The notes below the pieces were generated by a model that was given only the letters and a program-made list of their open reading frames with translations, did no database searches and was not told the DNA's origin. This document shows positions 51,976-60,771 of a stretch of DNA of 64,000 nucleotides, in pieces. Each line of letters begins with the position of its first letter. Position 1 is the first letter of the stretch. The translations under genes were made by a program, and so were the position numbers. The stretch lies in contig NZ_JBLWFH010000011.1 of the NCBI RefSeq assembly GCF_050306235.1, forward strand, positions 62,001-126,000, written 5' to 3'. Source of the DNA: Glaciecola sp947496235. GTDB taxonomy: Bacteria; Pseudomonadota; Gammaproteobacteria; Enterobacterales; Alteromonadaceae.

Positions 51976-53004
51976 ATGTCTGAAGAAAAACTCGATAATA
52001 AGGTATTGTCTGAACTGCGTGAAAATGCAATTTCACAACCTTTAGTTGACAATATTTATACCGCGGACCCTTCTGCGCACGTGTTTGATGGAAAAATTTA
52101 TATTTATCCATCCCACGACATTGAAGGCGGCGTACCCTTTAATGATAATGGTGACCACTTCTGTATGGAAGATTATCACGTGATCAGTCTAGATTCGCCT
52201 GAAAGTCCAGCGGTCGATAACGGCGTCGCCTTGCATGTGAAAGATGTGCCTTGGGCCGAACGTCAAATGTGGGCCCCAGATGCAGCGCGAAAAGGCGACA
52301 AATATTATTTATATTTCCCAGCCAAGAAAGCCGATGGTATTTTCCAAATAGGTGTTGCTGTGGGCGATTCTCCTGTGGGTCCATTTACGCCTGAGCCAAC
52401 GGCTATCGAGGGAAGTTATTCAATTGATCCAGCCGTATTTACTGATGAAGATGGCACCGCGTACATGTATTTTGGTGGTATTTGGGGCGGCCAGCTACAA
52501 AACTATCGCAACAATCAATACGATGCCTCATTAGGTGAGCCTGCTGACAATGAACCAGCCCTTGGCCCAATTGCCGCTAAGTTAACCGACGATATGCTGT
52601 CTTTTGCTGAGGAGCCCAGAGAGCTACAAATCTTAGACCAAGACGGCAATCCGTTATTGGCCGGGGATCATGATAGACGTTTCTTTGAAGCTTCTTGGTT
52701 GCATAAATATAATGGAAAATATTATTTTTCTTACAGTACAGGTGACACGCATTTCTTGTGTTACGCCATTGGCGATACGCCTTATGGTCCATTCACCTAC
52801 GCAGGAAAAATACTAGAACCTGTATTAGGATGGACTACCCATCATTCGATTTGTGAATACCAAGGTAAGTGGTATTTGTTTTACCATGATTCCAGTTTAT
52901 CAGGTGGTATTACTCACTTGAGATCGGTAAAAATGGTGGAAATCCAATACAACGAAGATGGCACTATTATTCCCATTAAACCCTACGGAGAATTTGAACT
53001 CTAG
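51976..53004 (+). CDS. GH43 family beta-xylosidase / alpha-L-arabinofuranosidase
   Basis: A 342-residue five-bladed beta-propeller hydrolase. Inferred catalytic residues are Asp31 (YTADPSAHVF, base), Asp151 (SYSIDPAVFTDEDG, pKa modulator) and Glu238 (RFFEASWLHKYNGKYY, acid). There is no signal peptide, so it acts in the cytoplasm on oligosaccharides brought in by the symporter encoded 23 bp upstream. Xylosidase or arabinofuranosidase activity cannot be decided by eye; it appears single-domain without the C-terminal sandwich of XynB-type xylosidases. Confidence 0.92.
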   Translation: MSEEKLDNKVLSELRENAISQPLVDNIYTADPSAHVFDGKIYIYPSHDIEGGVPFNDNGDHFCMEDYHVISLDSPESPAVDNGVALHVKDVPWAERQMWAPDAARKGDKYYLYFPAKKADGIFQIGVAVGDSPVGPFTPEPTAIEGSYSIDPAVFTDEDGTAYMYFGGIWGGQLQNYRNNQYDASLGEPADNEPALGPIAAKLTDDMLSFAEEPRELQILDQDGNPLLAGDHDRRFFEASWLHKYNGKYYFSYSTGDTHFLCYAIGDTPYGPFTYAGKILEPVLGWTTHHSICEYQGKWYLFYHDSSLSGGITHLRSVKMVEIQYNEDGTIIPIKPYGEFEL

Positions 53005-53023
53005 GGTTGTTTCTACATAGTTG

Positions 53024-53219
53024 GGCGCCGTTTAGGTGATTGCAGGTAATTCTGGCTAGTGAAGGATACAAGAAGGCCCCTGATTTGAAAGATGCTGTGA
53101 ACCCATCCATGGGCGCTCTGCGAAATCATCCATGATTTCGAAGCTTTCAAATCAGGGGCCTTCTTATATCCTAATGTTGACGCTGCGAATTATTTACCAG
53201 CAAACACCTAAACAGCGCC
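53024..53219. repeat. 196-bp nested palindromic intergenic element
   Basis: Outer arms GGCGCCGTTTAGGTG (53024-53038) and CACCTAAACAGCGCC (53205-53219) pair at 14 of 15 positions. Middle arms of 28 bp (53064-53091 and 53144-53171) pair at 27 of 28. The centre holds two short hairpins with the same core ATCCAT: CCCATCCATGGG (53102-53113) and CGAAATCATCCATGATTTCG (53121-53140). No ORF or clear target duplication. It resembles a REP/BIME- or MITE-like repeat unit, but copy number cannot be known from one window. Confidence 0.85.
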
Positions 53220-53237
53220 TTTATAACTTGCATAAAA

Positions 53238-53261
53238 AAACCAACCTTAAGCGGTTGGTTT
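53238..53261. terminator. Bidirectional intrinsic terminator (GH43 and esterase genes)
   Basis: AAACCAACC (53238-53246), loop TTAAGC, GGTTGGTTT (53253-53261). Followed by TT on the plus side after TTT, and by seven Ts on the minus strand. Confidence 0.85.
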
Positions 53262-53278
53262 TTGGTGTTTTAATAAAC

Positions 53279-55204
53279 TTAGTTTACTGATTTTTCAAAA
53301 GGCACCGCTGGTAAGTTATACAAATTGTATAAGCCAGCAACGGGATTATTTGCCCAGGCGTAACGCACTGCCGTTGGTTTAACGATATCTGGATGGCTCA
53401 ACTTAATTCCTTGATCAGTCAGTTCAACCTTGGCCCAATGGAACTTTCCGTCTTCATCAGCTAATTCAAACCCGTTGTGGCCTGATTCAGATAGTGCTAA
53501 ATGATTTGCCGGATCTGAGAAACTGACCAGTAAAGCATTGTTTTGTTGTGTCACCTCTTTGACCACAGGTCCGGAAGCCGGCAGGTTTGGATTGTATACT
53601 AATTTACGCATTGCCAATGCAGCACGCTCGCCTACCGTGCGTTTGTTGACTGGATGAATATCATTGTATTCGCCTAAATCTATTGTCACAGCCAAACCAA
53701 CATTTTCTTGCTCACTGACCATGGCTTGTTGAGCGCGAATACCAGCCCAAGCGCTTTCTTGAGGTTTGTCATCTCGGTCTAAAAAGTTCGCTAATTGAAT
53801 AACGACGAAAGGCAGTTCAGCATTGCTATAAGCTTTACGCCAGTCAGCGATCATGGTGGTGAGTTTGTCGCCATAATCTTTGTAGCGCCCAACATTGGAT
53901 TCTCCTTGAAACCAAAATGCGCCTTTCACAGGGTATTGACTGATGGGTGCTATCATAGCGTTATAAAGCCCCAGTGGTTGCCATCTTACAAATACCGTCG
54001 ATTCCCCCGGCGGCATGGTCGAGGCTTGTTTATAATGCCAAGGACCTTTTAAACTGATGCGCCACTCATCATTGCCAATGTAGTAAGGCTTGTCTTTTAA
54101 TATTTGCGTCTTACCACCACCGTTAATCACTCTTATGGCGATAGTATTTTCTCCCGCATGCAAGGTTCCTGCAGGCACCTTGTAGCGACGCGGCGGGTAC
54201 TGATAGGTTGTGTTACCCACTTTCTTCCCGTTAACATAGGTTTCGTCTGCATTAATAATACGTCCAAGACGTAAAATACTGTCTTGTTCGGCCATAGATT
54301 CAGACACCTGAATGGTTTTCCTTAACCACCAAGACCCAATAAAGTTGCCATCTTTAGACTCTAACTCAGGAAATCCTGGCACCTCCATAACTTGCCAATC
54401 ACTGTGATCAAGCGCTTCAGTTGACCATTGCGGATTTGCATTCAGCCCTGCGTCTCTTTTATTTAATTCCCCATACCAATAATTATTGTTTTCACTGTTT
54501 TTTTGTTCGATTTGTTCAATGTATTTTGCGTCTTTATATGGTTCTACTTTTTCCAGCCACTCAGGATACTTGCTTAGTGCTTCTTTGCTTAACCAAGCTT
54601 CTATGGGAGAGCCGCCTAATGAGGCATTGACTATACCAATGGGAACGCCTTCCTGAAGATGTATTTGACGTGCAGTATAGTAAGCAACAGCGGATAGTTG
54701 CCGAATATTATCAGGCGTCGCAGAACGCCAATGCCCCGACTCTAGGTCATCTTGCGGATGATTAAAGTTGTATCTATCAGGCACTGTAAATTCACGAATT
54801 AAGGGATAATTAGCTAATGCAACATCCTTAGGAAACGCTTCTTCCGTTCTGGCAATGGTTAATTCCATATTCGATTGGCCAGATGTGAGAAACACGTCCC
54901 CGAAAAAGATATCCTCAACTTTGATTTGCTCACCTTGGTTGGTATGAATTTCTAATACATGAGGACCACCGGCTTTTTGAGGTGGTAAAATGACTGACCA
55001 TTTGCCCTCAACAGGCGTGGCATTGGCTATTTTATTCCCGTCTAAAAAAACGGTAATCGCATGCTCTGAATTACCACTCAGCGGAATCTCAACCCCCCTT
55101 TGCATAACTGCGCCATCGCTTATTAACTTGTGAAGACTTAAGGCCAGGCTCTGTTGGCTAAAAAATAAAATGAACAAACAAACTAACAATGAGATTTTTT
55201 GCAT
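53279..55204 (-). CDS. SGNH carbohydrate acetylesterase (sialate O-acetylesterase type, CE20-like)
   Basis: A 641-residue exported esterase (signal peptide about 1-21) that would remove acetyl groups from xylan or its oligosaccharides. The nucleophile is Ser111 in LTSGQSNME, and the Asp515/His517 pair is in GEYNDIHPVNKRT; FWFQGESNVGRY is the third family block. A jelly-roll insert of about 170 residues (ca. 225-390, with GSWWLRKTIQVSES and GENTIAIRVINGGG) splits the catalytic domain, as I recall for CE20 acetylesterases. Older annotation would call it sialate O-acetylesterase; the setting argues for xylan. Confidence 0.87.
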   Translation of the reverse strand: MQKISLLVCLFILFFSQQSLALSLHKLISDGAVMQRGVEIPLSGNSEHAITVFLDGNKIANATPVEGKWSVILPPQKAGGPHVLEIHTNQGEQIKVEDIFFGDVFLTSGQSNMELTIARTEEAFPKDVALANYPLIREFTVPDRYNFNHPQDDLESGHWRSATPDNIRQLSAVAYYTARQIHLQEGVPIGIVNASLGGSPIEAWLSKEALSKYPEWLEKVEPYKDAKYIEQIEQKNSENNNYWYGELNKRDAGLNANPQWSTEALDHSDWQVMEVPGFPELESKDGNFIGSWWLRKTIQVSESMAEQDSILRLGRIINADETYVNGKKVGNTTYQYPPRRYKVPAGTLHAGENTIAIRVINGGGKTQILKDKPYYIGNDEWRISLKGPWHYKQASTMPPGESTVFVRWQPLGLYNAMIAPISQYPVKGAFWFQGESNVGRYKDYGDKLTTMIADWRKAYSNAELPFVVIQLANFLDRDDKPQESAWAGIRAQQAMVSEQENVGLAVTIDLGEYNDIHPVNKRTVGERAALAMRKLVYNPNLPASGPVVKEVTQQNNALLVSFSDPANHLALSESGHNGFELADEDGKFHWAKVELTDQGIKLSHPDIVKPTAVRYAWANNPVAGLYNLYNLPAVPFEKSVN

Positions 55205-55226
55205 AGTCGCTTTCCTTTAGATAGCA

Positions 55227-55250
55227 AAAAGCAGGCTTACGCCTGCTTTT
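55227..55250 (-). terminator. Intrinsic terminator of xylA
   Basis: AAAAGCAGGC (55227-55236), loop TTAC, GCCTGCTTTT (55241-55250), with TTTTT on the minus strand after the stem. It lies just upstream of the esterase ATG, so that gene is not simply in the xylBA transcript. Confidence 0.9.
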
Positions 55251-55287
55251 AAAAGTGAGTCTATGACAGAAGTTGTCATTCTCTTAT

Positions 55288-56607
55288 TTATTTGAAGATA
55301 ACTTGGTTAACAAGGTTTTCAAGCGCTTCTTGCTTACCTGATACTGGCTTAGGATCAAGCTGTTTATCATTCGCAAGCCCCGCTAGCGCTTCAAGAGATA
55401 GGTCACCATTTAGGATTTGTTTACCTAAATCTTGATCCCAACCTTGATAACGATCGCTCTTAGTTTGCGCAATAAAATCATTTTCAATCATTGCCGCAGC
55501 TTTCTTAAGACCTAATGCACAAGTATCCATACCACCGATGTGACCGTGGAATAAATCTTCAGGATCTAAGCTTTGGCGACGTAATTTAGTGTCAAAGTTG
55601 AAGCCACCAGTAGTGTAACCACCGTTTTTAAGGATTTCGTAACAAATTAACGTCATCTCTTCCACGCTGTTAGGGAACTGGTCAGTATCCCAACCTAACT
55701 GAGCATCACCTCGGTTGGCATCAATTGAACCAAACATATCCAACGCAAAGGCAGTCGCAATTTCGTGATGGAAAGAGTGACCAGATAACGTTGCGTGGTT
55801 GGCTTCGATATTTACCGCAAACTCTTTCTCTAAACCAAATTCAGTTAAGAAACCATGTACGGTTGCTGTATCGTAATCGTATTGGTGCTTTGTTGGCTCT
55901 TGAGGCTTAGGTTCAATAAGCAATAAACCATCAAAACCAATTTTGTACTTATGTTCTACCACCATGGATAGGAAACGAGCAAACTGCTGACGCTCACGTT
56001 TAAGGTCAGTGTTTAAAAGCGTCTCATAACCTTCACGGCCACCCCATAATACATAGTTTTCACCGCCCAGCTTTTTAGTAGCATTCATTGCGTGAAATAC
56101 TTGTGTCGCAGCACGGGCAAATATTTCAGGATTGGGGTTGGTAGACGCACCAGACATGTATCGTGGATGACTAAATACGTTTGCAGTACCCCATAATAAC
56201 TTCATGCCAGTTTCGTCTTGCTTTTGACCTAGAACATCAACCATTTGGCCAAAGTTATTGATGTAATCTTTGATGCTGTCACCTTCAGGTGCTACATCAA
56301 TGTCATGCCAGCAATAAAAAGGAGCGCCAAGTTTTGCTAAGAATTCAAATGCAACATCGGCTTTCTGCTTTGCTCTTTCCATTGGGTCGCCTGCAGCTAA
56401 CCAAGGTCGACCAAAGGTGCCTCCACCGAATACATCAGCACCATCCCAACAGAAGTTATGCCAATAGCACACTGCAAATCTTAGGTGCTCTTCCATTGTT
56501 TTACCTAAGACCACTTCCTCTGGGTTGTAATGTTTAAACGCTAGAGGGTTAGTTGAATCTGGCCCTTCATATTTAATTGGCGAAATCTGGCCAAAATAAT
56601 CTTTCAT
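55288..56607 (-). CDS. xylA: Xylose isomerase
   Basis: A 439-residue cytosolic metalloenzyme that turns D-xylose into D-xylulose. Catalytic His101 and Asp104 are in FYCWHDIDVAPEG, at the same numbers as in the E. coli enzyme. Metal-binding blocks are LLIEPKPQEPTKHQYD, VNIEANHATLSGHSFHHE and GSIDANRGDAQLGWDTDQFP. AGGAG precedes the ATG. It lies 114 bp after xylB on the same strand; the gap holds AT-rich sequence and could have its own promoter. Confidence 0.98.
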   Translation of the reverse strand: MKDYFGQISPIKYEGPDSTNPLAFKHYNPEEVVLGKTMEEHLRFAVCYWHNFCWDGADVFGGGTFGRPWLAAGDPMERAKQKADVAFEFLAKLGAPFYCWHDIDVAPEGDSIKDYINNFGQMVDVLGQKQDETGMKLLWGTANVFSHPRYMSGASTNPNPEIFARAATQVFHAMNATKKLGGENYVLWGGREGYETLLNTDLKRERQQFARFLSMVVEHKYKIGFDGLLLIEPKPQEPTKHQYDYDTATVHGFLTEFGLEKEFAVNIEANHATLSGHSFHHEIATAFALDMFGSIDANRGDAQLGWDTDQFPNSVEEMTLICYEILKNGGYTTGGFNFDTKLRRQSLDPEDLFHGHIGGMDTCALGLKKAAAMIENDFIAQTKSDRYQGWDQDLGKQILNGDLSLEALAGLANDKQLDPKPVSGKQEALENLVNQVIFK

Positions 56608-56721
56608 AGTTTACTCCTGTTGGGCAGTTGTAGGCCCGTCTTTCAATGTATCGCAATGGTCGTTAAAGTCAGCGCTCGACTCAATTATGATAATTTCATA
56701 AAGTTTTGTGTTTTTTCTTGT

Positions 56722-58182
56722 TTATTTAAAGAATGCTACATTTGCTTCATATAGCTTTCTAAAATTCTCTCTTCGTTTGGCAAAATGTGCTTGCAAATCA
56801 GCATTTGGCTGACAGTTTTGTACCAAAGCTGGTACCGGACATAATTCCTCTAGAGACGTTTCTGGAGACATAGCAACTAGTGCCAATCGAGCAGCGCCCA
56901 ATGCCGGCCCTACATCGCCGCCTTCTCTAAAGTTCATGGGAATATTAGTCACATCAGCCAACAGTTGTCGCCAATAAGCGCTGCGGGCACCACCACCAAT
57001 TAAACTTATACCCTCAACATCTAAACCGCTGTTATGCACCGCATCTATGCCATCAGCCAACGCCATGCTAACCCCTTGCACCACACCTAATGCCATGTGT
57101 GCTCTTGTGGTTGCTGCTGTAATACCGATGAACCCTGCTTTTGCATTTGGGTTATTGTGCGGCGTTCGTTCGCCAGTTAAATAGGGCATAAAATAAGGAA
57201 TTTGCGGATCATCAGGCTGAGTATTTTTTTCAATATCAGCAAATAACTCTGCAACGTCCTTATAACCGCTATTGTTGGCAAACCAAGTTAAACAGCTTGC
57301 TGCACTTAACATAACTGACATTAAATGCCAGCGATTGGGTAGGGCATGACAAAATGCATGCACCGCGGATTCAGGGTTAGACTTATATTCATTGGTTACA
57401 GCGAAATAAACGCCAGAGGTACCTAATGAGAGCATAGCTTGGCCAGAATTCACAATGCCACAACCAATAGCGCCGGCCGCGTTATCTCCAGCACCAGCAA
57501 CCAAGGCGACATCTTTCATTCCCCAGCGTTCGCATAAATCTTCAGTTAAATAACCAGTTATTGCATTGCCCTCATATAACATAGGCATATTGGCAACGCT
57601 CAAGCCACAGGCATGCAACATGTCGTCATTCCACTGACGTGTTCCAGTGTTTAACCAACAGGTTCCGGCAGAATCCGACATGTCCGAGGCAAAATCGCCA
57701 GACAAGCGATAGCGTAAGTAATCTTTAGGCAATAAAACTTTATAAACTTTGGCAAAATTCTCAGGTTCATGTTCCCTAACCCATTGAAGCTTAGGCGCAG
57801 TAAAGCCAGGCATCACAATATTGCCGGTAATGTCTCGGGCATTAGGTATATCTTTTTCGAGGGTTAAACATTGTTCTTCACAACGGCCATCGTTCCAAAG
57901 TATTGCAGGACGAATGACCTCTGAGTTTTTATCTAACAAGGTAGCGCCATGCATCTGCCCAGCTAATCCTATAGCTTTAACCTCTGATAACACTTGCATT
58001 TCACTTAGTTGATCTAAACAATCACAGGTAGCCTGCCACCAATCTTCTGGATTTTGTTCAGACCATAAAGGTTTAGGAATCGAAACCTCTAAACTCGCCG
58101 TTGTTGTGGCAATAAGTTCACCCTGCTCATTCAAAAGAATGGTTTTTACCCCAGAGGTGCCTAAGTCAATGCCTATGTACAT
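56722..58182 (-). CDS. xylB: Xylulokinase
   Basis: A 486-residue FGGY-family kinase that makes D-xylulose 5-phosphate. The N-terminal ATPase-fold block is MYIGIDLGTSGVKTILLNEQ, the substrate-contact motif LAGQMHGATLLD (74-85), and the catalytic Asp is in ALVAGAGDNAAGAIGCG (about residue 235). The C-terminal ISLIGGGARSAYWRQLLADV is the adenine-binding block. It heads xylB-xylA and diverges from xylR. Confidence 0.97.
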   Translation of the reverse strand: MYIGIDLGTSGVKTILLNEQGELIATTTASLEVSIPKPLWSEQNPEDWWQATCDCLDQLSEMQVLSEVKAIGLAGQMHGATLLDKNSEVIRPAILWNDGRCEEQCLTLEKDIPNARDITGNIVMPGFTAPKLQWVREHEPENFAKVYKVLLPKDYLRYRLSGDFASDMSDSAGTCWLNTGTRQWNDDMLHACGLSVANMPMLYEGNAITGYLTEDLCERWGMKDVALVAGAGDNAAGAIGCGIVNSGQAMLSLGTSGVYFAVTNEYKSNPESAVHAFCHALPNRWHLMSVMLSAASCLTWFANNSGYKDVAELFADIEKNTQPDDPQIPYFMPYLTGERTPHNNPNAKAGFIGITAATTRAHMALGVVQGVSMALADGIDAVHNSGLDVEGISLIGGGARSAYWRQLLADVTNIPMNFREGGDVGPALGAARLALVAMSPETSLEELCPVPALVQNCQPNADLQAHFAKRRENFRKLYEANVAFFK

Positions 58183-58258
58183 GAATCAAGAATCCTTTAT
58201 TAACCTTAAGTTTAGTAGGGGCGTAATGATGATTGTCGAGATGTAAATTCACAATTAC

Positions 58259-58282
58259 GAAATTTTGTAACTATTTTGTTAA
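58259..58282. promoter_or_regulatory. Repeat in the xylB-xylR divergent region
   Basis: GAAATTTTGTAACTATTTTGTTAA holds two copies of ATTTTGT-A about 11 bp apart. The first ten bases GAAATTTTGT recur at 50349 upstream of the symporter gene. Candidate XylR recognition sequence. Confidence 0.45.
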
Positions 58283-58372
58283 TTCAGGTGTAATATGTTA
58301 TTTTCCTGTTGATGTGAAAAAACATAAAGAATATTATCAAATAACGCATTATTTTACGGGTAGTAAGTTCAG

Positions 58373-59569
58373 ATGCATGAAAACAAACATAGTATCACTT
58401 TGCTTTTTAAAGCTAACAAGGTATACGATCGTCAAATTATCGAAGGGATTGGCAAATATCTGCAAACCTCTAATGCTGATTGGGATCTGTATTTAGAAGA
58501 AGATTTCATGGCGCGATTAGAGCACCTCGACGAATGGGGCGGCGACGGTATCATTGCCGATTATGATAATCCTGAGGTACAAAAGGCATTGCACAAAGCC
58601 AGTGTGCCTGTTGTCGGTATTGGCGGCTCTTACGCCAATCCTGAAGATTATCCAGATGTGCCTTATGTGGCAACTGACAACTATGAGTTGGTGAATGCGG
58701 CTTTCCAACACCTTCGTCAAAAAGGCGTACAGAGATTTGCCTTTTATGGTGCTCCGGTGGATGAAAACCAACGCTGGGCGCGAGAGCGAGAACAGGCAAT
58801 TCTAGATATAACCAAAAAAGAAGGTTATGAATGCCACGTTTATCGCGGCCATCCGGTGAGCCCTGAAACATGGCAGTACACCATAAAACGTTTAAGTGAC
58901 TGGTTAGAAAGTCTACCAACGCCTATCGGTATAATTGCAGTTACTGACGCAAGAGCGCGTCATTTACTCCAAGTATGTGACCACATTGGTATGCTGATAC
59001 CTGACAAAATATCGGTCATCGGCATAGATAACGATGATATCGCAAGGTATTTAAGTCGCGTCAGTTTAAGTTCGGTGAAACAAGGTTGTATTGAAATGGG
59101 CTTTCAAGCGGCTAAGTTTTTACATAAGCTGCTCGATGGCTACAAAGGGCCGAGAAAACCAGTGTTAGTGCCACCAGAAGGTATCGCTGAACGCCAGTCT
59201 ACCGATTATAAAGCTATTGTAGATCCTTATGTTATGCAGGCTATGCATTTCATTCGCCAAAATGCGAACCGCGGTATCAAAGTTGAACAAGTGTTAGACT
59301 ACGTCGGAGTTTCACGTTCAAATCTAGAACACAGATTTAAAGAAGAGCGCGGACATAGTATTCATACCGAGATTCACAATGAAAAGCTAAATAGAGCTTG
59401 TAAAATGCTAACCGAAACCGACGACTCTACCGCACAAATCGCCAAGAGTTGTGGTTATCCATCGCTGCAATACATGTATGCGGTGTTCAAGAAGCATTTT
59501 GACCAAACACCAAGAGAATACAGAGATGAAGCCCGCCCTGGAAAAGAGCTAGACTTCGAACCTGAGTAA
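58373..59569 (+). CDS. xylR: Xylose operon regulator XylR
   Basis: A 398-residue transcriptional activator with the unusual LacI/periplasmic-binding-like sensor (about 5-275) joined to an AraC-type DNA-binding domain (about 283-390). Sensor blocks include ANKVYDRQIIEGIGKYLQ and RDDA-like sugar contacts in VIGIDNDDIARYLS; the DNA-binding part has VEQVLDYVGVSRSNLEHRFK and STAQIAKSCGYPSLQYMYAVFKK followed by TPREYRDE. It should bind xylose and activate xylBA and perhaps the wider locus. Divergent from xylB; its end converges with the GH10 gene. Confidence 0.96.
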   Translation: MHENKHSITLLFKANKVYDRQIIEGIGKYLQTSNADWDLYLEEDFMARLEHLDEWGGDGIIADYDNPEVQKALHKASVPVVGIGGSYANPEDYPDVPYVATDNYELVNAAFQHLRQKGVQRFAFYGAPVDENQRWAREREQAILDITKKEGYECHVYRGHPVSPETWQYTIKRLSDWLESLPTPIGIIAVTDARARHLLQVCDHIGMLIPDKISVIGIDNDDIARYLSRVSLSSVKQGCIEMGFQAAKFLHKLLDGYKGPRKPVLVPPEGIAERQSTDYKAIVDPYVMQAMHFIRQNANRGIKVEQVLDYVGVSRSNLEHRFKEERGHSIHTEIHNEKLNRACKMLTETDDSTAQIAKSCGYPSLQYMYAVFKKHFDQTPREYRDEARPGKELDFEPE

Positions 59570-59575
59570 AGTAAA

Positions 59576-59603
59576 TGACTGAACTAGTCTACTAGTTCAG
59601 TCA
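59576..59603. terminator. Hairpin over the convergent ends of xylR and the GH10 gene
   Basis: TGACTGAACTAGT (59576-59588), 2-nt centre, ACTAGTTCAGTCA (59591-59603): perfect 13-bp arms. It includes the GH10 stop (59584-59586) and its last codons. No T run; may act as a 3' stabiliser or transcription roadblock for both genes. Confidence 0.6.
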
Positions 59604-60675
59604 CCGCTGTATAGGCGGGTTTAGGTTCTTTTTGGCGATTCAACAACAAAGGATAATCTGTCCTACCTGGCACTGGCCAGTTATTTCGCCAAGAAACGCT
59701 ATCGTCCACTCCCCACAAAGTCACCCGATCTATAGTGTCTTGATATTTTAAGAATATCGAGAATAAATCCACGTAAACCTTGGTCAGCCTGTCTTGCATC
59801 TGTTCTGAAATGCCATTAGCGAAGGGGTTTAATTTTTCTTCAAATTCAACACTTTGGCTGACTTCTGCACCCACCTGTGCTTGTTCAGGAAATGGTAAAA
59901 CGCTGACATCCAATTCTGTGATTGATACCTTAACACCCAGCGCCATAAATCTTTTTATACTGTCTTCAACTAAGTTTAAATCAGGATAAAATACCGAATA
60001 ATGCCCTTGCATGCCTACTGAAGTAATAGGTAAGCCGGCCGCTTTAATTGATTTGACTATCTCGGCTGCCGCAGCTGCTTTTTTGGCGTTATACATATTG
60101 TAGTCGTTGTAATATAGCTCAGCCTCAGGATCAGCAGCATGGGCGTATTCAAAGGCTTTAATTATGTAGTCATCCCCAATAATGGTGTGCCATTTAGTTA
60201 CCCTAAAAGTGCCATCATCATTTAATGCTTCATTCACCACATCCCAGCCCTTAACCTTGCCCTTATAACGACTAACTACTGTGGTAATGTGATTTTTCAA
60301 GCGGGCTAACAAGGCTTCCCTTGAGAGAGGATTGCCCTGTTCATCTTCAAACACCCAGTCGGGGGTTTGTTGATGCCAAACAAGGGTATGCCCTATAACT
60401 TCTGCCTCACAGCGTTTAGCCATGGCCATGAGTTTATCAGCAAGAGAAAAATCAAAGGTATCCTGCGTTGGATGTATATTTTGCCATTTCATCGCATTTT
60501 CAGCGGTCAATGCATTGTAATGCTGACAAATCAATTTTTCAGATTGTTCGGGGTTTTCTAGCATAGAGGTACTAACAGCGGTTCCAATCAGAAAATGTTT
60601 TTCAAATGCGTCTCTTAAGTCTTTTGCTTGGGCGGCTAAAGGCAATAAAAGTACGACTGCTAATAAGATTCTCAT
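59584..60675 (-). CDS. GH10 endo-1,4-beta-xylanase
   Basis: A 363-residue single-domain retaining xylanase. A signal peptide (1-17, LAAQA) directs export. The acid/base is Glu149 (WDVVNEALND) and the nucleophile Glu254 (SITELDVSV); other GH10 blocks are TAENAMKWQNIHP and GHTLVWHQQTPDWVF. There is no carbohydrate-binding module, which fits a periplasmic or cell-associated enzyme acting on imported oligomers, though secretion cannot be excluded. It is the only endoxylanase in the window. Confidence 0.96.
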   Translation of the reverse strand: MRILLAVVLLLPLAAQAKDLRDAFEKHFLIGTAVSTSMLENPEQSEKLICQHYNALTAENAMKWQNIHPTQDTFDFSLADKLMAMAKRCEAEVIGHTLVWHQQTPDWVFEDEQGNPLSREALLARLKNHITTVVSRYKGKVKGWDVVNEALNDDGTFRVTKWHTIIGDDYIIKAFEYAHAADPEAELYYNDYNMYNAKKAAAAAEIVKSIKAAGLPITSVGMQGHYSVFYPDLNLVEDSIKRFMALGVKVSITELDVSVLPFPEQAQVGAEVSQSVEFEEKLNPFANGISEQMQDRLTKVYVDLFSIFLKYQDTIDRVTLWGVDDSVSWRNNWPVPGRTDYPLLLNRQKEPKPAYTAVTELVD

Positions 60676-60771
60676 AACAGGGCCTCTTTTATATTTATTG
60701 GCTAAAAATCAATTTTGGTTATGCCCGTTAGAGAAATAACGGGCTTGGAGTTAGTTTTAAAAAATCTTTGT

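Noticed and set aside
53279..55204. Sialic-acid O-acetylesterase role
   Set aside because: No sialic acid genes are nearby; the surrounding xylan enzymes make a xylan or xylo-oligosaccharide acetylesterase more likely.
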